This document shows, one piece after another, positions 16,731-25,040 of a stretch of 43,920 bases of DNA; positions within the stretch are counted from its first letter, which is position 1; each line of letters begins with the position of its first letter. The notes below the pieces were generated by a model. That model was given only the letters and a program-made list of their open reading frames with translations. It had not been told where the DNA came from and made no database searches. This stretch comes from Verrucomicrobiota bacterium (lineage in GTDB: Bacteria; Verrucomicrobiota; Verrucomicrobiia; Opitutales; Opitutaceae). A program made the position numbers and the translations under genes. The stretch spans positions 1 to 43,920 of the forward strand of contig JANXRL010000052.1 of the NCBI GenBank assembly GCA_025352985.1, in the 5' to 3' direction.

Positions 16731-19566
16731 CGCCGGCCTCCTGCAGGCTGGTGAGCAGCGCCGGTTCGCGGGCGTGGGCCTGCAGCCAGGCGACATCGCC
16801 GTGTTGGAGGTGGATGGCGGTCGCCATGCGGACGAAGCCGGTGGGCTCCGCGGCCGACCGGTGGCACGCGTGGAGGGTGGTGCCGTCCGTCTTGTGGTAA
16901 ACAGGCCAGGCATCGGTGCCAGCGGCGAGCAGGCGGGCGAGCATCGTTTGAACCCATTGGCAGCGGGTGGGCGAGAGATCGCCGAGGTCCAGGTAAGTGC
17001 GCGGCGGGCGCGGCACCACTTCGGAGCGGGCGAGGGACTTTAGCCAGGGCGTCAGCGCCTCCGCGGTCGCTCCCGCTTTCAAGGCCGTGCCGATGAAGCG
17101 CCGGTGGTTGCGGCCCCAGTCTTCCGCCATGAAGCGCTGGATCGTGTCGAAATAACGTCGGGCGAGAAGGCGGGGTTGATGGCGCCGGGAGACGTGGGCA
17201 TGGGCCGCGTGTCGCAGGCGTTTGCGTTCGTCCGGCGAGTCGGCGAGTCGCGCCAGGGCCGCGGCCAGCGGTTCCGCCTCGGGGATTTCCGGGATGAAGG
17301 CCGCGATTTCCGGCGGGTAGTCCTGAAACTCCGCATAGTGGTTCAAGACCAGCGGCAGGCCGCGGGCCATGCAATCGAGCACGGCACCGGACGTTTCCCC
17401 GCGTGAATCCGCGCGGAGTTGCACGGCGACATCGCCGGCGTCGAGCCAGTCACGATAGGCGTCGCGGTCAACATATCCAGTTATGCTGATAGCCGACCGC
17501 TGCGGGCTGGCGGCGATGCGGTCGCGCATGGCCAAGCCTGCGTCGGTCTCGCCATTGCCCACAAAGGCGAGACGGCTGGGGATGTCCGCGCGACGTTTCG
17601 CGAAGGCTTCGTAGGCGGACGCGAGGATGTCGGGGCGTTTGGTGTGTCCCATGTGGCCGAAGGAGCAGATCACGAACTCGTCGGCGGCGATGCCGAGTCT
17701 GGCCCGCGCCTCGGCGCGCGATGAGGACGGGCGGTCGAGCTCTGCGGCGTGGCGCAGGAGTGGAATCACCTCCACCGGGGCGGGCACGCCCTCGGGATAC
17801 TGCCGGTCGATCAACCGCGCGGCGAACGGCGAGTGCACGATAATCCCCGTCGCGTGTTCGAAGACATGGCGGTTGGCCGCATGGCGCATGATGGCGTTGA
17901 AACGCCCGTAGCCATCCAGCGGCTCCGCGAGTGCGGACGGGCCGTGGGTGGACAAGAGGGCGTGTTGCAGCGTCTCCGTCCCGATCCAGCCGAACATGCC
18001 GGAGAGATAGAAGTCGTGGAGTTCGACCACGCCCGGCCAGCGGCTCATCAAATCGATCATGTGCGCGTGAAACTCGCTGTTGCCCGCCTGGTAGAGGATC
18101 ACGTCAAACTCATCACCGCGTTCATCCAGTTTGGCGGCGGGATGGACGGCGTGGTTGGCGAGGAGCCACGGCTCGTCCACGCTTGCCGCCGTGGTAAACA
18201 GCTCGATCTCGTAGTGCAGCGCGAGTTCGCGCAGCAATTCCAGACTGAAGTCTGCGATGCCGGATCGTTCGGGCGGCAATGGGCTCACGTAGGCCATGCG
18301 CGGAAGCCGTTGACGCACCGGGAACGACACCCTGGCTTTCGCCGCGTCCGCGCGGGCAGCGAGGGCTTCTCTCCAGGCATTTCGGACCAGCCGGGCCGAA
18401 CGTTCCCACGTGAAGTCGGCGGCCCTCTTCAGGCCGGTTTCAATCAGCGAGCGGCGAAAAGCGTCGTCGGTGAGGACGGCGTTTATTTTTGCGGCCATTT
18501 CGTCCGCCGAGCCTGCGTTGAACCATGCGTCCGGCCGCGTGACGACCTCGGTGAGACTGGAATTGCCGGCCACGATCGTGGGTGCACCGCAGGAAATGGC
18601 TTCGAGGGGAGGCAGGCCGAAGCCCTCGTAGAGGGATGGGAAAACGAACGCGCGGCAGGTGCGATAGAGTCTGAGCAGATCCGCCTCCGAAACGAAGCCG
18701 GTGAAGACGACTTCGCCGGGGTGGAGGCCGTTCTGGGCGACCACCGCCTCAAGATGCCGGCGGGCTTCCGGCATGATGCGGCACACGATGGCGAAACAAT
18801 GGCGCGCGCGCGTGGCGGCCGGCAGCCGCGCATAGGCGTGGATCGCGCCCTCGATGTTCTTGCGCCAGTCAATGCCGCCGGTGAACAGCAGGAACGGCCG
18901 GGCCAATCCCAAGCGCGCATGCAGGGTGGCGACCTCGTCATCCGTATGCCGGTGCGGCGTAAAAGCCGGGCCGCACGCCCCCATGATCGTGACGACTCGC
19001 TCCGGGGCGACCCCGGTGAATGCGAGGGTGTCGCGGCGCGAAGATTCGGAGATGGCGAAGAGCAGGTCGTAGTTTTTCAGTTCGCCGAGCTTTGAGAGAT
19101 ACCAGCGCAGCACCAGCGGTTCGGAAAGATACCGCTCCCTGAAAACATATGGGATTAGATCGAAGACCGTGACGGATTTGATCCTCCCTGCGCAAAGCGA
19201 GGGATGGGGGAAGGCGATCTCCGGTTCAAATAGGCTGGAGACGTGCAGCACATCGGGATTCAGCCGCGCGTAGGCGCGGGCGAGCGTGGCCGCCTGCATT
19301 GCCGCGCAGCCCGGCTGCCGTGAAGCCGGGGATAGCAGGTCGATCGTCTTCACCCGGTGGGGTGGGACAACGCCGGCGAAGGATTGGACGATTTCGGCGA
19401 CGGAGGCGGGGTCGCGTTGGGCGACGATAAAAGTTTTGGCATCGTCACCGAGACGCGCGAGGGCGAGCGCGAGTCCGGTGGAGTAGTTGCCTATGCCGCG
19501 ATGACGGCTGTTGGCCGTCTGGCAGCCCAGCATGTCGAGGCAAACGCGGGCGGGGGAGGAAGCCAT
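16705..19566 (-). CDS. Double GT4-type glycosyltransferase (953 aa)
   Basis: Cytoplasmic sugar transferase with two GT-B modules in one chain. Module 1 (about 1-420) starts at RGIGNYSTGLALAL, has the acceptor-side LHVSSLFEPE, and the donor-site motif SLYEGFGLPPLEA near 320. Module 2 begins near 428 with RMAYVSPLPPERSGIADFS and has the equivalent site ETSGAVLDCMARGLPLV near 690-705. The last 100 or so residues are an extra tail. Such double proteins usually extend O-antigen, capsule or exopolysaccharide chains with two sugars. No polysaccharide genes accompany it here; upstream there is only a decayed ORF. The start at 19566 is preceded by a CT-rich leader (AACTCCCCT). Nucleotide sugars and product unknown. 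Confidence 0.85.
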   Translation of the reverse strand: MASSPARVCLDMLGCQTANSRHRGIGNYSTGLALALARLGDDAKTFIVAQRDPASVAEIVQSFAGVVPPHRVKTIDLLSPASRQPGCAAMQAATLARAYARLNPDVLHVSSLFEPEIAFPHPSLCAGRIKSVTVFDLIPYVFRERYLSEPLVLRWYLSKLGELKNYDLLFAISESSRRDTLAFTGVAPERVVTIMGACGPAFTPHRHTDDEVATLHARLGLARPFLLFTGGIDWRKNIEGAIHAYARLPAATRARHCFAIVCRIMPEARRHLEAVVAQNGLHPGEVVFTGFVSEADLLRLYRTCRAFVFPSLYEGFGLPPLEAISCGAPTIVAGNSSLTEVVTRPDAWFNAGSADEMAAKINAVLTDDAFRRSLIETGLKRAADFTWERSARLVRNAWREALAARADAAKARVSFPVRQRLPRMAYVSPLPPERSGIADFSLELLRELALHYEIELFTTAASVDEPWLLANHAVHPAAKLDERGDEFDVILYQAGNSEFHAHMIDLMSRWPGVVELHDFYLSGMFGWIGTETLQHALLSTHGPSALAEPLDGYGRFNAIMRHAANRHVFEHATGIIVHSPFAARLIDRQYPEGVPAPVEVIPLLRHAAELDRPSSSRAEARARLGIAADEFVICSFGHMGHTKRPDILASAYEAFAKRRADIPSRLAFVGNGETDAGLAMRDRIAASPQRSAISITGYVDRDAYRDWLDAGDVAVQLRADSRGETSGAVLDCMARGLPLVLNHYAEFQDYPPEIAAFIPEIPEAEPLAAALARLADSPDERKRLRHAAHAHVSRRHQPRLLARRYFDTIQRFMAEDWGRNHRRFIGTALKAGATAEALTPWLKSLARSEVVPRPPRTYLDLGDLSPTRCQWVQTMLARLLAAGTDAWPVYHKTDGTTLHACHRSAAEPTGFVRMATAIHLQHGDVAWLQAHAREPALLTSLQEAGVTVEWQHG

Positions 19567-19573
19567 AGGGGAG

Positions 19574-19909
19574 TTACACGCCTGCTTCGCGCCGGGCGTT
19601 TTGGAACACTTCGCCGAATTGCGTCGTTAGGGTCGCGGCGGGAAGTGCGGCGGTGGCGTGGTCGTGCATCGCGGGCCCGGAAAGGTAGCGCGGGTCGCCC
19701 CAAAAACTACGCCAAGCGCGATAGGCATAAGTGTGCCATGGCTGGTCGCTGCGGCAAAAAATCCCGAGGCCGGCGCGGTAAAGGTGGGTATGCCAAGGCA
19801 CCCTCAGATTATGGTAAGTCTTAATGTGAATTGGGTATGATGCCCGGGAGTTGGGAGACAAGCCGACTGGAGACATGGGTGATATTTTTTTGGATGTTCC
19901 TAAAAACAA
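19574..19909 (-). pseudogene. Unidentified ORF, probably the 3' end of a lost gene
   Basis: A 111-codon frame ends 7 bases before the glycosyltransferase start, a typical operon spacing, but its first third is low-complexity and AT-richer than its end. The last 80 residues look protein-like and contain a 14-residue duplication, PWHTHLYRAGLGIF and PWHTYAYRAWRSFW, separated by CRSDQ; the repeat is also visible at DNA level. I do not recognise a family. The likeliest reading is the C-terminal part of an upstream gene of the same operon that lost its 5' part next to the element at 20012-20160. A genuine small protein is the alternative. Confidence 0.35.
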
Positions 19910-20011
19910 CCCGCCTGAACGGAGCCTATCCCTCAGCAGTCAAAATGAGGGTTAAAGCTGGCACTTACAATTGTGCGGTCAGAAAATGATCAGAATACGA
20001 TAAATTGACAA

Positions 20012-20160
20012 AACTCGCCCTGACCCCTTTTGACGGGGCGACCCCTTTTGACGGGGCGCCGACAATACCACCAAGGCGACCTTCGCTTCTACTTACGGCA
20101 TCCTTCCCGCCCAGCTTGCCCTCGCTCCCAGCGAATTGGAAAATGGGGTCGGGGCGAGTT
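20012..20160. mobile_element. MITE-like inverted-repeat element (149 bp)
   Basis: The ends are AACTCGCCCTGACCCC (20012-20027) and its near-perfect inverse at 20145-20160 (15 of 16 positions), flanked outside by AT-rich sequence. Inside lie two tandem 18-mers and no ORF. The right end abuts the stop codon of the CorC/HlyC gene (20171). The size, terminal inverted repeats and lack of coding fit a non-autonomous element. GGGGTC-type ends are reminiscent of sequences mobilised by REP-associated Y1 transposases, but that link is from memory. No target duplication is obvious. Confidence 0.5.
20022..20057. repeat. Two exact tandem copies of an 18-mer
   Basis: GACCCCTTTTGACGGGGC occurs twice without a gap. 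Each copy contains GCCCC-type inverse partners (CCCC...GGGG), so each unit can fold on itself as a small hairpin. It sits within the left part of the inverted-repeat element. Confidence 0.9.
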
Positions 20161-20170
20161 ATATTAATTT

Positions 20171-21499
20171 TTAGGATATCTTTGCCGGTGCTGTTGTGGC
20201 GGGAGTTTTGCCTAATAAAATTTTGTCCACGCGGTGGCGGTCCATGTCCACCACCTCGAAGCGCCAGCCGCCGATGTCGAAGTGATCACCAGCCATGGGG
20301 ATGCGTCCGAAGTGCGTCATCACGAAGCCGCCTAGGGTTTGGAAATCGACCTTCCCCTCGTGCGGGAGCTCGGAGACTTTTATCATCTGCTTGAGGTCGG
20401 CGATGGAGAGCGTGGCGTCGATGAGCCAGGAGCCGTCTTCGCGCTGGCGGGCCTCGGGGGCGCTGCGCTGGCCACGTTGCGGGATGTCGCCTACGATCGC
20501 CTCAAGGACGTCCATGAGCGTGATGAGGCCCTGGATCGACCCGAACTCGTCGGACACGAGCGCGATGTGCTGGCCGGATTTCTTGAATTGTTCGAGGAGG
20601 GCGATGGCCATCATCGCCTCGGGAACGATGACCGGGGGGACGAGCAGGTTCTTGAGGTGGGTGGTGAGGCCGAAGGCGGAGTTGGCCCAGATAGATTTTA
20701 CGGAAACCATGCCGACAACTTGGTCGCGGTTGCCTTGGTAGACGGGGAAATGCGAGTGGCCGCTGGTGATGATCTTGCGCCAGTTGGTCTCCTCGGGGTC
20801 TTCGATGTTGAGGAAGACGATCTTCGGGCGGGGCGTCATGAGCGCGGTGATCTCCAGCTTGTCGAGCTCGAGCACGCCGGCGACCATCTCAGTCTCGGCT
20901 TGGTTAAACACGCCGGCGTGGAGGCCTTCGGCGATCATGATGTTGACTTCCTCGTCGGAGACGGGGGCGTCCTTGGCGCGCTCGGCGAGGCCGAAGGGCT
21001 TGAGCAAGAGGTTGGTGAGCCAGGTGAGGAGGTTGACGAGCGGGGAGACGAGGCGGGCGAGCCCGAGGATGGGGCCGGTGAGCAGAATGGAAATCCGCTC
21101 GGGCCAGTGAAGGCCGATGCGTTTCGGCACGAGTTCGCCGATCACGACCGAGGCCAGCGTGATGCCCAGCACGACGACGCCAAAGGCAAGTGGTTGGGCG
21201 TAGGCCGCGACCATCTCAAAACCACCCAGCGTGTCGGCAAGCGAACCGGCGATGTTGGCCCCGCCAAACGCGCCGGCAAGCACGCCCACCAACGTGATGC
21301 CCACCTGCACGGTCGAAAGAAAGCGGGCGGGTTCGTTGGCCGTATCCAAGGCGCGGCGGGCAGCGGTATTACCGTTGTCGGCCAATTGTTTGAGGCGGGC
21401 CTTGCGTGCGGAGATGACCGCGATTTCGGCCATGGCGAGCACGCCATTACCGAGCAAAAGGAGGAAAATGATGATCAGTTCGGACGACAGGACGGACAT
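20171..21499 (-). CDS. CNNM/CorC (HlyC)-family membrane protein with CBS pair (442 aa)
   Basis: Inner-membrane protein of the CNNM/CorC group, linked to Mg2+/divalent cation efflux or homeostasis and often mis-annotated as hemolysin. Residues 1-200 hold the transmembrane DUF21 domain, with several hydrophobic segments and the conserved start of the type AEIAVISARKARLKQL. A CBS pair follows (about 205-335), with LMTPRPKIVFL and LVSDEFGSIQGLITL. The C-terminal CorC_HlyC domain (about 350-435) includes a DGSWLIDATLSI segment. The length is typical for the family. It is a single gene, oriented away from the permease operon, with the MITE-like element at its 3' end. Confidence 0.9.
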   Translation of the reverse strand: MSVLSSELIIIFLLLLGNGVLAMAEIAVISARKARLKQLADNGNTAARRALDTANEPARFLSTVQVGITLVGVLAGAFGGANIAGSLADTLGGFEMVAAYAQPLAFGVVVLGITLASVVIGELVPKRIGLHWPERISILLTGPILGLARLVSPLVNLLTWLTNLLLKPFGLAERAKDAPVSDEEVNIMIAEGLHAGVFNQAETEMVAGVLELDKLEITALMTPRPKIVFLNIEDPEETNWRKIITSGHSHFPVYQGNRDQVVGMVSVKSIWANSAFGLTTHLKNLLVPPVIVPEAMMAIALLEQFKKSGQHIALVSDEFGSIQGLITLMDVLEAIVGDIPQRGQRSAPEARQREDGSWLIDATLSIADLKQMIKVSELPHEGKVDFQTLGGFVMTHFGRIPMAGDHFDIGGWRFEVVDMDRHRVDKILLGKTPATTAPAKIS

Positions 21500-22007
21500 G
21501 ACGAATGGGATTAAAAGCCTAGGCCGTGCCTAGGGCTACGCAACTCCATAGCCGAAGGGGTTTATGGGGCGATTCGCTTAACGCGCTGAAAATCGACGCG
21601 TCCCGCCTGATTGATAGAGTAGCTATAGTTTTTGGAGAGAACTCCGAAATTTTTTTACGCCGCCGATTCCTCAAGGATGCCGTGAATAATCCCGGGGACG
21701 ATTCTTGGTGATGAGTGTGGCCTACTCCGAGGGGGGCGTGAGTAACACCTTACCTCATCATACGCCTCGCCTCACCCCGCTGGTGTTTACAGCCAAACTT
21801 TGTTGATTATAGGACTGGCCTCCCAGCAAACCATCCGACTTGTCGATACAACAAGGATAAAGGAGTTCTTTGGCTTTTAAGTTGCTAGCTTACAAGGACC
21901 GTTAAACAGGCGGGCTATGAGCGAATAAAGTTTCCTTTGCAGACCTCCTGACCGGCCTATTAGCCACCTCCCTTCCAAGCCAACCACCACGACGCCTTTT
22001 CCCGTTC
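21500..22007. other. 508-bp gene-free gap before the permease operon
   Basis: No convincing gene. It is AT-richer than its surroundings. A short palindromic repeat lies at 21517-21535 (GCCTAGGC-CGT-GCCTAGGG). Around 21730-21770 self-complementary stretches (GAGGGGGGCGT with ACGCCTC, GTGAG with CTCAT) could fold. A possible promoter at 21786 leaves a leader of roughly 190 nt before the permease. I looked for a purine riboswitch because of the downstream gene and did not find one. Confidence 0.5.
21786..21813 (+). promoter_or_regulatory. Possible sigma70 promoter of the purine operon
   Basis: TTTACA, 16 bases, TATAGG. It matches the consensus in 5 of 6 and 4 of 6 positions and lies in the only long gap ahead of the seven-gene run. 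Weak by itself. Confidence 0.3.
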
Positions 22008-23411
22008 ATGCTCAATCGCATTTTCAAACTCACCGACCATCGCACGACGATGAGCCGGGAACTTCAGGCCGGACTGACGACGTTTGCGGCCATGGCATAT
22101 ATCCTCGTGGTTAATCCCAGTATTCTAATGAACGGTTTCGCCGCCGATCCCGCCATCGGGCATGATCCGACAACCCTGTCATTTCTGGCCACCAAAGGTG
22201 CTCTTGTCACCGTAACCGCTCTTACCGCCGCCATCGCCACGCTCCTCATGGCGTTTCTGGCCAACTATCCCATCGCGCTCGCGCCGGGCATGGGCATCAA
22301 CGCTTTTTTCGCATTCAGTATATGTCTGGGGGCCGGCATCCCCTGGCATGAGGCTCTGGGTATGGTGTTCTTCAACGGCTGCATATTTTTGCTGCTGTCG
22401 GTGACGGGCGTCCGCGAAAAAATCGTCAAGTGCATCCCCTATCCGCTGAAGATCGCCATCACCTGCGGCATCGGTATTTTCATCGCGTTCATCGGCTTGA
22501 AAAACTGCGGAGTCATCGTGGCCAATCCCGCGACGTTTGTGAGCCACGGTGATTTCACGAGCGGCCCGGTGGCGCTGGGACTCGCCGGCATCGCCCTGAC
22601 CTTCGTCCTGGCGGCCCGTCGCGTGCCCGCCGCGATCGTCATCGGTATCGCGGTTATCACGATAACCGGGTTTTTCGTGCCCAGCGGGCTCGTCGGACCC
22701 GACGGGCGGCCGCTTATGGTCACATCGCTTCCCTCGGGTATTTTTTCGTTACCTTCCTCGCCATCCCCGGTTTTCTTTAAACTCACGTTCGGGTTCATGC
22801 ACAGTGCGGACACCTTCGTGAAGGTGCTTCCGCTCATCCTGACGCTTCTGCTGGTCGATATGTTCGACAATATCGGCACCTTGATCGGCGTGACCAAACG
22901 CGCCGGTTTGCTCGACAATAGCGGCCACCTGCCGAGGGCGGGACGGGCGCTCATCGCCGATTCGATCGCGGCCATCCTGAGTTCGCTCATGGGCACATCC
23001 ACCGTCGTGAGCTATATCGAGAGTGCTTCCGGCGTCGAGGCGGGCGGGCGCACCGGACTGACCGCCGTGAGCACCGCGATGCTCATGGTGCTGGCACTGT
23101 TTTTGACTCCACTCATCCTCATCGTGCCCGCCGCCGCCACGGCTCCCGCGCTCGTGGTGGTGGGCGTGTTCATGCTGCAATCGGTCACGGAGATCGACAT
23201 GGGCGACTTCAAAATCGCCGCCCCCTGCGCCCTCACAATCATCGGCATCCCGCTGACTTTCAGCATCGCCGAGGGCATCGGTTTCGGGCTTATCTCTGCG
23301 TCGCTGCTAGCGCTCGCCACCGGCAAGCCCAAGGGGTTCACGCCCACTGGCTACGTGATCGCCGCGGTTTTCTTTTTGGAGTTCTTCCGCATATTCCCCT
23401 TCAGCGGCTGA
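22008..23411 (+). CDS. NCS2/AzgA-type purine permease (467 aa)
   Basis: Proton-coupled importer of hypoxanthine, guanine or adenine in the inner membrane. The N-terminal TTFAAMAYILVVNPSIL segment and APGMGINAFFAF are hallmarks of the AzgA (GhxP/AdeP-like) branch. About 12 hydrophobic segments run to the C-terminus, and the central MFDNIGTLIGVTKRAGLLD and GTSTVVSYIESASGVEAGGRT motifs form the substrate-binding core. Length is typical. It leads a run of seven genes with gaps of 31 bases or less, all of which fit purine or nucleoside handling, and so defines the likely theme of the operon. The exact base transported cannot be read by eye. Confidence 0.93.
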   Translation: MLNRIFKLTDHRTTMSRELQAGLTTFAAMAYILVVNPSILMNGFAADPAIGHDPTTLSFLATKGALVTVTALTAAIATLLMAFLANYPIALAPGMGINAFFAFSICLGAGIPWHEALGMVFFNGCIFLLLSVTGVREKIVKCIPYPLKIAITCGIGIFIAFIGLKNCGVIVANPATFVSHGDFTSGPVALGLAGIALTFVLAARRVPAAIVIGIAVITITGFFVPSGLVGPDGRPLMVTSLPSGIFSLPSSPSPVFFKLTFGFMHSADTFVKVLPLILTLLLVDMFDNIGTLIGVTKRAGLLDNSGHLPRAGRALIADSIAAILSSLMGTSTVVSYIESASGVEAGGRTGLTAVSTAMLMVLALFLTPLILIVPAAATAPALVVVGVFMLQSVTEIDMGDFKIAAPCALTIIGIPLTFSIAEGIGFGLISASLLALATGKPKGFTPTGYVIAAVFFLEFFRIFPFSG

Positions 23412-23428
23412 GCCGCGCCCGTCTTTTC

Positions 23429-25009
23429 ATGTCAACGCCTTCCCCCGCCTCCGCCAGCCCCGGTCCTGAACCGGATTTCACCAATCTGATCGCCGAGTTG
23501 CAGCACGCGACCGGCAGCGTGCTTTCTCCTCGTTCGCTGGATGAGCGTCCGATCTACGGCACCACCATTTACCTCGCGTCCTGCCCGCTGGACACGCGCT
23601 TCGGCCCGTTTCGCGCCTACATTTTTCAGGACCTAATCGACAAACACTACATCATCGCCCTTGCGCATGGCGACGTGGCTAAGGCCAAGACTCTTTATAC
23701 CCGCCTGCACTCGTCGTGCATCACCAGTGAGACGTTACGCGGCTGCGACTGCGACTGCGTGCAACAGCTTGAAGGCGCGTTCAAGGTTATCGCCGAAAAA
23801 GGCGACGGCATCCTCTTCTACCTTTTGCAGGAAGGCCGCGGCGTCGGCTACGTCGGCAAGGCGCGCGATCGCATGCTGGTCCAGGCCTCGCTCGACCAGT
23901 TGTCCACCTTCCAGGCTTACGCCGCCATCGGCCTCAAAAAAGACCATCGCAACTACGAAAACATTTCCCACATCTGCCATCTGCTCGGCATCACGGCCTC
24001 CTTCACCGTCCTCACCAACAATCCTGACAAAGTCGATGCGATGAAGTCGCAGGGGCTCGTCGTCGCGGGCACCGAGGCGTTGGAGTTCGAGCCCTCGCCG
24101 TTTAACCTCGCCTACCTCGCCTCGAAGGCGGCCGGCGGCCACATCCTTCGCCGCCCCGCCGAGACTTCGGTGAAACGCGCCCTCCCGCCCGAACCGGTCG
24201 TGCCGTTCAAACCCCATGCCCTGCCCGAGGCCAAGCGCTTTATCTACTCGGCCAGCTACTTCCTCCCGATGAAACCGGTGGATAACGAAATTCTGCTGAC
24301 GGATGTCCAGTTCAAGGAACTCTTCCAGCGGGACGCCATCGAGCACTACATGGTCGGCCCCAAACCCCTCGTGCTCGGCTATCAGGCCATTCGCGCCAAC
24401 CGGTTCTTCGTCAAGATAGACACCGACAACCTGACGTTCTTTAAAAACGAAAATCCCAGTGATCCCATCGTCGATCTGCTGACCACTCCCTACTGGTTCC
24501 GCGTGCATGTTTACTACGACATCGTCACCAGCCAGGATTTTGTCGTCCTCACCCACGGCAAACCGCACATCTACGATATCCCCGTCGTGCGGCTGCACAG
24601 CGAATCGCTTTTCAACCGCTTTCCGCTGCGCACCGTGGAAAACCGCGACAAGATGAAGTTCTCGGTCAAGCACATCGTCACCTACGGCGTAGGCGCCATG
24701 CTTCTGCTGCACAACGATGGTCGCGGCGCCGGCTTCGGCGCGCACGCCACCGATCGCATGATGACCGACTCCAGCCAAGCCCTCTCCTCCGACGAAGCCT
24801 ACCGCAAGATCGGCGTCGGCTACGACAGCCGCGACTACGACGCCTCGATGGTCCTGCTCCGCCACCACATCCCCAATGAAAAGATTCAGATGGTGATGAA
24901 CTCGCCCGCCAGCCTCGTCAAAAAGCCCGAATATGCCGAAGCCCTCAACCGGCATAAGATCGACGTGGAAAAATGGATCTTCCTCGAAGACGAATCCTCG
25001 CGCGAGTGA
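23429..25009 (+). CDS. Tandem GTP-cyclohydrolase-II-like protein (526 aa)
   Basis: Two GCH-II-like modules in one chain. Module 1 (about 40-240) keeps the zinc cysteines in the RibA spacing, Cys97-x10-Cys108-x-Cys110 (HSSCITSETLRGCDCDC), then LQEGRGVG and VLTNNPDKV, so it could open the imidazole ring of GTP or a related purine nucleotide. Module 2 (about 270-520) repeats the layout (RLHSES at 388-393, LLHNDGRGAGFGAHATDRMM near 430, VMNSPASLVKKPEY) but has no zinc cysteines and is probably structural or regulatory. No riboflavin genes are nearby; it sits 17 bases after a purine permease and before a SIS isomerase. That argues for purine or pyrimidine breakdown rather than riboflavin. Resemblance to the yeast Urc1 concept is only an analogy. 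Confidence 0.8.
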   Translation: MSTPSPASASPGPEPDFTNLIAELQHATGSVLSPRSLDERPIYGTTIYLASCPLDTRFGPFRAYIFQDLIDKHYIIALAHGDVAKAKTLYTRLHSSCITSETLRGCDCDCVQQLEGAFKVIAEKGDGILFYLLQEGRGVGYVGKARDRMLVQASLDQLSTFQAYAAIGLKKDHRNYENISHICHLLGITASFTVLTNNPDKVDAMKSQGLVVAGTEALEFEPSPFNLAYLASKAAGGHILRRPAETSVKRALPPEPVVPFKPHALPEAKRFIYSASYFLPMKPVDNEILLTDVQFKELFQRDAIEHYMVGPKPLVLGYQAIRANRFFVKIDTDNLTFFKNENPSDPIVDLLTTPYWFRVHVYYDIVTSQDFVVLTHGKPHIYDIPVVRLHSESLFNRFPLRTVENRDKMKFSVKHIVTYGVGAMLLLHNDGRGAGFGAHATDRMMTDSSQALSSDEAYRKIGVGYDSRDYDASMVLLRHHIPNEKIQMVMNSPASLVKKPEYAEALNRHKIDVEKWIFLEDESSRE

Positions 25010-25040
25010 GCGCGGTCTCAGACGACGACCCCGTCAACCC

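Noticed and set aside
21738-21749. GTGAGTAACACC, as in 16S rRNA
   Set aside because: The flanks do not continue any rRNA helix; a 12-base chance match.
21500-22007. Purine riboswitch ahead of the AzgA permease
   Set aside because: I looked for the conserved loop and junction sequences of the purine aptamer and found none.
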